Origin: DATFVA01 sp963811905
GTDB lineage: Bacteria; Bacteroidota; Ignavibacteria; Ignavibacteriales; Ignavibacteriaceae
Direction of reading: 5' to 3'
Assembly (NCBI GenBank): GCA_963811905.1
Contig: CAWETK010000008.1
Coordinates: forward strand, 1-64,000
Length of the DNA: 64,000 nucleotides
A program made the translations under genes and the position numbers. Positions 59,130 to 64,000 of the stretch are shown in pieces (the first letter of the stretch is position 1; every line of letters starts with the position of its first letter). The notes beneath the pieces were generated by a model, which had not been told where the DNA came from, did not search any database, and was given only the letters and a program-made list of their open reading frames with translations.

Positions 59130-61265
59130 TCAATTTATTTTTACCATTGCTCCTTTAATCGTGTTTATACCTGAGGCTTCCACAGTGGACAGAGCACCTT
59201 TGATTTTAACATCGACACTTGCTTCTACAGTAGTATTCAAGCCTTTTATCTTGTTGTCAGTACTGGCTTCCGACGATATTTTCATCCCCTTTTGCTTGAG
59301 GTCGCTTTTTGCTTCTGTACTAATGTTCGTGGCATTAATTTTATAGTCTGTCTTTGCTTCAGATTTGATATTTGCCGCCATTAGTTCCGTATCACCCTCA
59401 GTTTCAAGTTTGAAGGTTTTTGATTTAACATTTATCTCACCTTTAGGAGCGTGAATATCGATGCTTCCTTCTTTTGTCTCAATAAGAAGCTTGTTGTTTG
59501 TAATGTCTATTATAAAATTATTGTTCTTCGGTTTATCAGACATCTGTATTTTTTCAGACCCGTCGGTATCATCGATAAGAAGGAAATGACCGTTTTTGCT
59601 TGTTACAACTATTTTTGTGTTTTTGTCATCGAGCAGAATGGTGTGCCCATCTTTTGTGGTAATGGTGATGTTCTGGTTCTTATCATCCATTGTGATTTTA
59701 TGTTTATCTTTTGACGTTACCTCGATCTTATCATCCTTATCATCCATAAGGATTTTATGCGAATCTGAGGTGGTGAAAGAAATCTGGGTTTCTTTAGATT
59801 TATCATCAATAAGTATTTCATTTCCGGCGGCTGTTCTGATAATATTATGCGTCTTATTGTTTGAAACGACAGGAGAAGCCTGGGAAGGATTGGGCACTGT
59901 CCCGATTCCTATCGGCCGATCTACATTCCCGTCTACACAGGCCCATAAAAGTTCGGCATCTTTGTGGTTCGGGAAGTGCATCCCGTAACCGGATCCTGAG
60001 TAACTTTGGGTTAACCGGATTGGCAGGGAAGCTTCACCGTTTGTTTTGTCGCTCAGATCAAACATCATCTTGGCTTTATATCTTCCATGTTCATCGAGAT
60101 ATGCATACTCATCACCGGCTCCTGATTCCAGTTTGGCGCTCATGATACCGGAGATTTTAGGAATTGGGGTTTTTCTTGCCGGCCTGAAATCAATATCAAA
60201 CGGGATTGCTTCAAAACGGCATTCGTAAAGAACATCGGGAGCCCCGAATTGGTCGGGAATTACAAAAAGTCCCTTTTGAGAGCCATAGCGGACAATCTTA
60301 GTGATAATATATTCTTTGTTCCAGCTGTCACGAAAATGATTAGTCAATTTAAAACGGTAGCCGGGATTCAATAACCTGGAGTCAGTCTTCCCTGTAAATA
60401 TCCGGCTCTTTGCCAGAAATTCCTGGTTTCTCACTTTTGCGAGAAATGAACCTGCCTTTTCATCTTCAAAATTGTCTCCGTAATCATAGTAAGTTCCGGG
60501 CAGATCAGAATTAATTTTACTCTCTGCCATCAACTGTTTTTCGGGGAAAAGATAATTATAATCTTTAAGCTGAACTTTTCCGGTGACTACCTTTTCATTA
60601 GAAATTAGTTCGAGAATAGTTTCGATATCCGCAGAAGGTTCCTGGTTTTCATTGAAGTTTATATCTTCAGACAAGTCTGCCTTCGGCAGGTTACTGTTAT
60701 CATCGGTAAAACACACTATCTCTTTATCACCACTCTGATCGAAATAGAAATAGACGCCGTAATGCTCAAGCCTCCTGCTCAGAAAGTTAAAATCGGTCTC
60801 CCGGTATTGGACAACAAACTCGCTTACAGGATAATTATTTTTCAGATCAATTTTATAATCGCTGCCGGTTAGTCCGTTATTCTCAAGGACAGCTTTAATC
60901 AGATCACTAATCCCGACATTCTGGTAAACTTCATTCCGAAAAGTGAGTCCTGAATTCCACAGCTGCGGTACAAGGACAACTTTATAGAAAAAATGGTACT
61001 TCGAATGTCCAAACTGCTGAAACTGAGAGATAATTCCGTGAATTTCTGTGGTGCTTTTATCAGCTCTGATAAGAGTAAAAGTCGCTGTTTTGTTCAGGAT
61101 TTTTGAAGAATCAATATTCGGATCATCTAATGCGAGATATATTCTATATTCGTATAACCCCGATATCTCTTCCTCACCCTCATATGAAATTACTCCGAAA
61201 TCGGCATCTTCCAGTCCGGTGAATTTAATGTTGTAGTAGGGTTGATTAGACATTTGATCTGGCAT
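59130..61265 (-). CDS. vgrG: VgrG spike protein (TssI) with repetitive beta-helix
   Basis: The 711-residue protein has the gp27-like part (about 10-360; FVVQYRETDFNFLSRRLEHY, GVYFYFDQ) and the gp5 OB-fold with GRYKAKMMFDLSDK, SGSGYGMHFPNHKDAELLWA and VDRPIGIGTVPN. A triple-stranded beta-helix follows. Near residues 503-580 a 19-residue repeat appears (HKILMDDKDDKIEVTSKDK, HKITMDDKNQNITITTKDG, HTILLDDKNTKIVVTSKNG). Another set of Lys/Glu/Ser/Thr repeats reaches the end. There is no C-terminal effector domain. In T6SS, VgrG trimers form the piercing spike under PAAR. RBS AAGGTG precedes the ATG. It is 51 bp downstream of clpV. Confidence 0.9.
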   Translation of the reverse strand: MPDQMSNQPYYNIKFTGLEDADFGVISYEGEEEISGLYEYRIYLALDDPNIDSSKILNKTATFTLIRADKSTTEIHGIISQFQQFGHSKYHFFYKVVLVPQLWNSGLTFRNEVYQNVGISDLIKAVLENNGLTGSDYKIDLKNNYPVSEFVVQYRETDFNFLSRRLEHYGVYFYFDQSGDKEIVCFTDDNSNLPKADLSEDINFNENQEPSADIETILELISNEKVVTGKVQLKDYNYLFPEKQLMAESKINSDLPGTYYDYGDNFEDEKAGSFLAKVRNQEFLAKSRIFTGKTDSRLLNPGYRFKLTNHFRDSWNKEYIITKIVRYGSQKGLFVIPDQFGAPDVLYECRFEAIPFDIDFRPARKTPIPKISGIMSAKLESGAGDEYAYLDEHGRYKAKMMFDLSDKTNGEASLPIRLTQSYSGSGYGMHFPNHKDAELLWACVDGNVDRPIGIGTVPNPSQASPVVSNNKTHNIIRTAAGNEILIDDKSKETQISFTTSDSHKILMDDKDDKIEVTSKDKHKITMDDKNQNITITTKDGHTILLDDKNTKIVVTSKNGHFLLIDDTDGSEKIQMSDKPKNNNFIIDITNNKLLIETKEGSIDIHAPKGEINVKSKTFKLETEGDTELMAANIKSEAKTDYKINATNISTEAKSDLKQKGMKISSEASTDNKIKGLNTTVEASVDVKIKGALSTVEASGINTIKGAMVKIN

Positions 61266-61316
61266 TGGGCACCTTTTTCAATTTACGTTTTTCAATTTTC
61301 AATTAACAGTTAGATA

Positions 61317-63953
61317 CTATACAAACTTGTACTTAAATGAACCGTCTTTTGCTTTTGTAACTGTAAGCTTCGTCGGATTTTTACCCTCGGCCATAAAACC
61401 CAGCAGCTGCGAGGATATTTCCGGGGCAAGTTTTTTATCGACAATTGCATCAATGTTCCTTGCTCCTGTTTCAGCCCTGGTGCAGGATTCTACAATATCA
61501 TCAATTACAGCTTTGTTAAATTCCACACTGAGGTTTTGGTTCTGCTGCAGTTTCTTTTTGATTTTACCGAGTTTCATTTCTACTATGGGTTTCAGAACTT
61601 CCTTGCTTAAAGGCAGAAACACTATCGGCTTGAGTCTGCCTAAAAATTCCGGCCTGAAGTACTGGTTCATATAAGGACGAAGTTCCTCCAGGAGATCCTC
61701 AGGATCAGTCATCCCCTGATTGTATTTTTCAAAGAGAACTTCCGAAGCAAGATTAGAAGTCATAAATATAGTAGTGTTGGAGAAGTCGATATTTCTCCGG
61801 TCTGCGTCCTGCAGCATACCCCGGTCAAAGACCTGCATAAAAAGATCAGTGACTGAACTATTGGCTTTTTCAATTTCATCCAGAAGTACAACGCAGTAAG
61901 GCCGGCGCCTTACCGGCTCGCTTAATGAACCTCCTTCGCCGTAACCGACCAGTCCCGGGTCAGCTCCTATAAGCCTTGATGTATTATATTCATTCTGGTA
62001 TTCAGTCATATTGAGTGTAACCATAAATCTTTCGTCACCGAACAGTACCTCTGCAGTTGCACGGGCAAGCTCTGTTTTGCCTACTCCGCTGGGGCCGACT
62101 AAAAGAAATACTCCGTTCGGTCCTTCTTCTTTTTTAATACCTACTTTTGCACCCCTGATTACATCAGCGATCTGTTTAACTGCATGGTCCTGGCCTACAA
62201 CTCTTTTTTTCAATTCCGTTTCGAGCTGAAGCAAAGTCGTCATATCATCGCGTGTCATATTTCCTACTTTAATACCGGTCCAGGCTTCAATAACTTCTGC
62301 AACGGTATTCGCGGTAACTTCGGCAAATACCTGCGGGGCAGGATCCTGCAATGCAATTAATTCTTTCCTGATCTTTGAAATTTCTTCTGCAATAACCGGA
62401 TCTTCTTTGCTTTTTCCATTCCCGTTACCGTTTCCGTTTCCTGCAAACTTTTTCATTCTGAGTTCCATCAGCTTCCTTGTCAGCTCGCTCTCCTTCGTCC
62501 ATTTGTCTTCATTCGTCTTAATATCGGTCTCCAGCTTTATCTTTTGATCTTTCAGACCATTCAGTATTCCCTGGTCAATTACCACATCCATATCGGAATC
62601 TTTCTGCTGGGTGTTAATAGCCATATCAACCGACTTTAACCTGCTGATCATTAATTCAAGTTTTGCCGGCTTGCTTGTAAGCGACATCTTGACTTTTGTT
62701 GCCGCTGTATCCAGCAGATCGACTGCTTTATCGGGCAGCTGCCGTCCTGCTATATATCGTCTCGATAGCTTTACAGCTGCTTCAATTGCGCCATCTGTAA
62801 TGTGAATTCCATGGTAAGCTTCATATTTTGTCTTAATTCCTCTCAGCATTAAAATTGCCTTCTCATCATCAGGCTCACCGACATGTATCGGCTGGAACCT
62901 TCTCTCGAGGGCGGCATCTTTTGCAAAGTATTTATTGTACTCAAGATAGGTGGTAGCTGCTATAGCCCTGAAAGAACCTCTTGCAAGAGCCGGTTTCAAA
63001 AGGTTTGCGGCATCTCCGCCTCCCGCTGATGCACCTGCCCCGATAAGGGTATGCGCTTCATCTATAAAAAGAATTGCAGGTACAGGCGAATTGGTAACTT
63101 CGTTTATAACAGCTTTTAATCTCTTCTCAAATTCTCCCCGCATCTTGGTTCCAGCCTGTAAAGAACCCATATCCAGCGAAAATATCTGATTGTTTTTTAA
63201 GATATCGGGGACTTCATTTGCGGCAATTTTTATTGCAAGTCCTTCAACCAGTGCGGTCTTTCCGACTCCCGGCTCACCGAGCAGAATGGGGTTTGATTTT
63301 TTTCTTCTGCACAGTACTTCAATTACCTGTATAATCTCCTCGTCCCTCCCGAGGATCGGGTCTATCTTTCCGTCCTTTGCCTGTGTTACGAGGTTGGTGG
63401 TATAGAGGTCGAGCACGGTTCCATCAGCAGGGATTGATTTAGCTTCCTCCTGAGACAGCATCTCTGATGAGACTGATTCGTCCTCAGCTGATCCTCTGAC
63501 AATATTATAGAATTCAGTCCGCAGATCCTCCTGCTTAATGGGTGCAAGTATATCCATTAACCTTGTGCTTATGACCTGCTCGGAAGAAATAAATACTTCG
63601 AAGAATGCCCCTGATCTTATTTTTGTTTCGTGGTGATGCACTGAACTCGTAATCCACGCCTGTTCCAGTAATTCAGTAAGCAAAGGAGATAATTTGGGTT
63701 TCCCGCTGTTTCCTTTCTCCATTTCATCCAGGTTTTTCAGGCATCTCGCCTGTACATCACCTGAATCAACAGCGTAGTGTTTGAGTATAAGAGGAATATC
63801 GCCCTGCCCGTCTTCGATAAGAGCACTCAGCAGATGATCAAATGTAATTTCATAATGTCCCCGGTTGATTCCCAGGCCTGTTGCCGTGTCAAGGTTTCGC
63901 ACAAGGTAGTTATTCAATTTTAAAAGCAGTGATTTAAGATCCTTACTTTGCAT
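61317..63953 (-). CDS. clpV: ClpV (TssH) AAA+ ATPase of the type VI secretion system
   Basis: The 878-residue protein has the Clp N-domain pair (about 1-150, with LLTELLEQAWITSSVHH). The first AAA+ module has Walker A GEPGVGKT near residue 225 and Walker B ILFIDEAHTL. A ClpB-type middle insert (about 430-530) is followed by a second module with GPSGVGKT near 619 and VVLLDEIEKA, then the D2-small domain. ClpV recycles contracted T6SS sheath by pulling on the sheath protein TssC. The N-domain and VgrG/PAAR neighbourhood support ClpV rather than housekeeping ClpB. A Shine-Dalgarno (CAGGAGAATTAC) precedes the ATG. Sheath and baseplate genes are expected beyond position 64,000. Confidence 0.88.
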   Translation of the reverse strand: MQSKDLKSLLLKLNNYLVRNLDTATGLGINRGHYEITFDHLLSALIEDGQGDIPLILKHYAVDSGDVQARCLKNLDEMEKGNSGKPKLSPLLTELLEQAWITSSVHHHETKIRSGAFFEVFISSEQVISTRLMDILAPIKQEDLRTEFYNIVRGSAEDESVSSEMLSQEEAKSIPADGTVLDLYTTNLVTQAKDGKIDPILGRDEEIIQVIEVLCRRKKSNPILLGEPGVGKTALVEGLAIKIAANEVPDILKNNQIFSLDMGSLQAGTKMRGEFEKRLKAVINEVTNSPVPAILFIDEAHTLIGAGASAGGGDAANLLKPALARGSFRAIAATTYLEYNKYFAKDAALERRFQPIHVGEPDDEKAILMLRGIKTKYEAYHGIHITDGAIEAAVKLSRRYIAGRQLPDKAVDLLDTAATKVKMSLTSKPAKLELMISRLKSVDMAINTQQKDSDMDVVIDQGILNGLKDQKIKLETDIKTNEDKWTKESELTRKLMELRMKKFAGNGNGNGNGKSKEDPVIAEEISKIRKELIALQDPAPQVFAEVTANTVAEVIEAWTGIKVGNMTRDDMTTLLQLETELKKRVVGQDHAVKQIADVIRGAKVGIKKEEGPNGVFLLVGPSGVGKTELARATAEVLFGDERFMVTLNMTEYQNEYNTSRLIGADPGLVGYGEGGSLSEPVRRRPYCVVLLDEIEKANSSVTDLFMQVFDRGMLQDADRRNIDFSNTTIFMTSNLASEVLFEKYNQGMTDPEDLLEELRPYMNQYFRPEFLGRLKPIVFLPLSKEVLKPIVEMKLGKIKKKLQQNQNLSVEFNKAVIDDIVESCTRAETGARNIDAIVDKKLAPEISSQLLGFMAEGKNPTKLTVTKAKDGSFKYKFV

Positions 63954-64000
63954 GTAATTCTCCTGTTATATATTTAAAATTTCGTGTAAATAAAAATTAG

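Overview
The window looks like a chromosomal segment of an Ignavibacteria-type bacterium (Bacteroidota/Chlorobi side). The main reason is that seven secreted proteins end in the type IX secretion sorting domain that starts with the motif NYPNPFNP and ends in a short basic tail. Other support comes from one TAnnTTTG promoter element of the Bacteroidota kind, frequent signal peptides ending in AQ, and intergenic DNA full of palindromic and octamer repeats. No rRNA, tRNA, CRISPR array or transposase gene was found.

Left part (1-36,800). This is a mosaic of single genes and short operons. It holds: a partial ASPIC/UnbV T9SS cargo protein (1-2072); a cupin gene with an FNR-like box and a Bacteroidota -7 element; an overlapping AbiE-like type IV toxin-antitoxin pair (2939-4784); a tandem family of four secreted TPR paralogues (5359-8614, the first frameshifted) next to a FecR-domain protein; an S41-like T9SS peptidase; beta-propeller T9SS proteins at 13275-14522, 15990-18174 (split by a frameshift) and 24848-26959; a DUF4242-like protein with a clear terminator; a lipoprotein cupredoxin; a methyltransferase; a Type IIG restriction-modification gene broken by many one-base indels (21765-24770); M28, M13 and trypsin-like peptidases; an Omp28-like T9SS protein; and small lipoproteins and NTF2-like proteins. 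Spacers contain palindromic repeats, 8-bp minisatellites, polypurine tracts, a 123-bp MITE-like element and an 11-bp iteron-like array.

Right part (36,800-63,953). Here all genes lie on the minus strand with gaps of only a few to about 50 bases, so this is probably one long transcription unit entering from the right. Reading with transcription it encodes: ClpV (T6SS ATPase), VgrG spike, PAAR tip with a frameshifted beta-sandwich tail, a 1291-aa OmpA/peptidoglycan-binding/HExxH protein, a PQQ-like propeller, a peptidoglycan-binding Ig-like protein, a caspase-like protein with an H137/C185 pair, a second HExxH protein, a DcrB-like protein, an FHA-membrane-lytic transglycosylase fusion, a PP2C phosphatase with a periplasmic part, a Ser/Thr kinase with periplasmic PEGA repeats, two CsgG/TPR proteins, an outer-membrane barrel and a frameshifted SBBP-repeat T9SS protein.

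Working model for the right part (inference). ClpV, VgrG and PAAR are the contractile-secretion end of a type VI-like system whose sheath and baseplate genes should lie beyond position 64,000. The kinase, phosphatase and FHA-transglycosylase would form a threonine-phosphorylation switch that spans the inner membrane and controls local cutting of peptidoglycan. The metallopeptidase-like and caspase-like proteins next to PAAR are candidate cargo. The three-protein envelope-spanning switch and the candidate peptidase cargo are the most original content of the window.

Five loci carry one-base frameshifts. In most of them the protein sequence on both sides is otherwise well conserved, so uncorrected sequencing or assembly errors are as likely as true pseudogenes.
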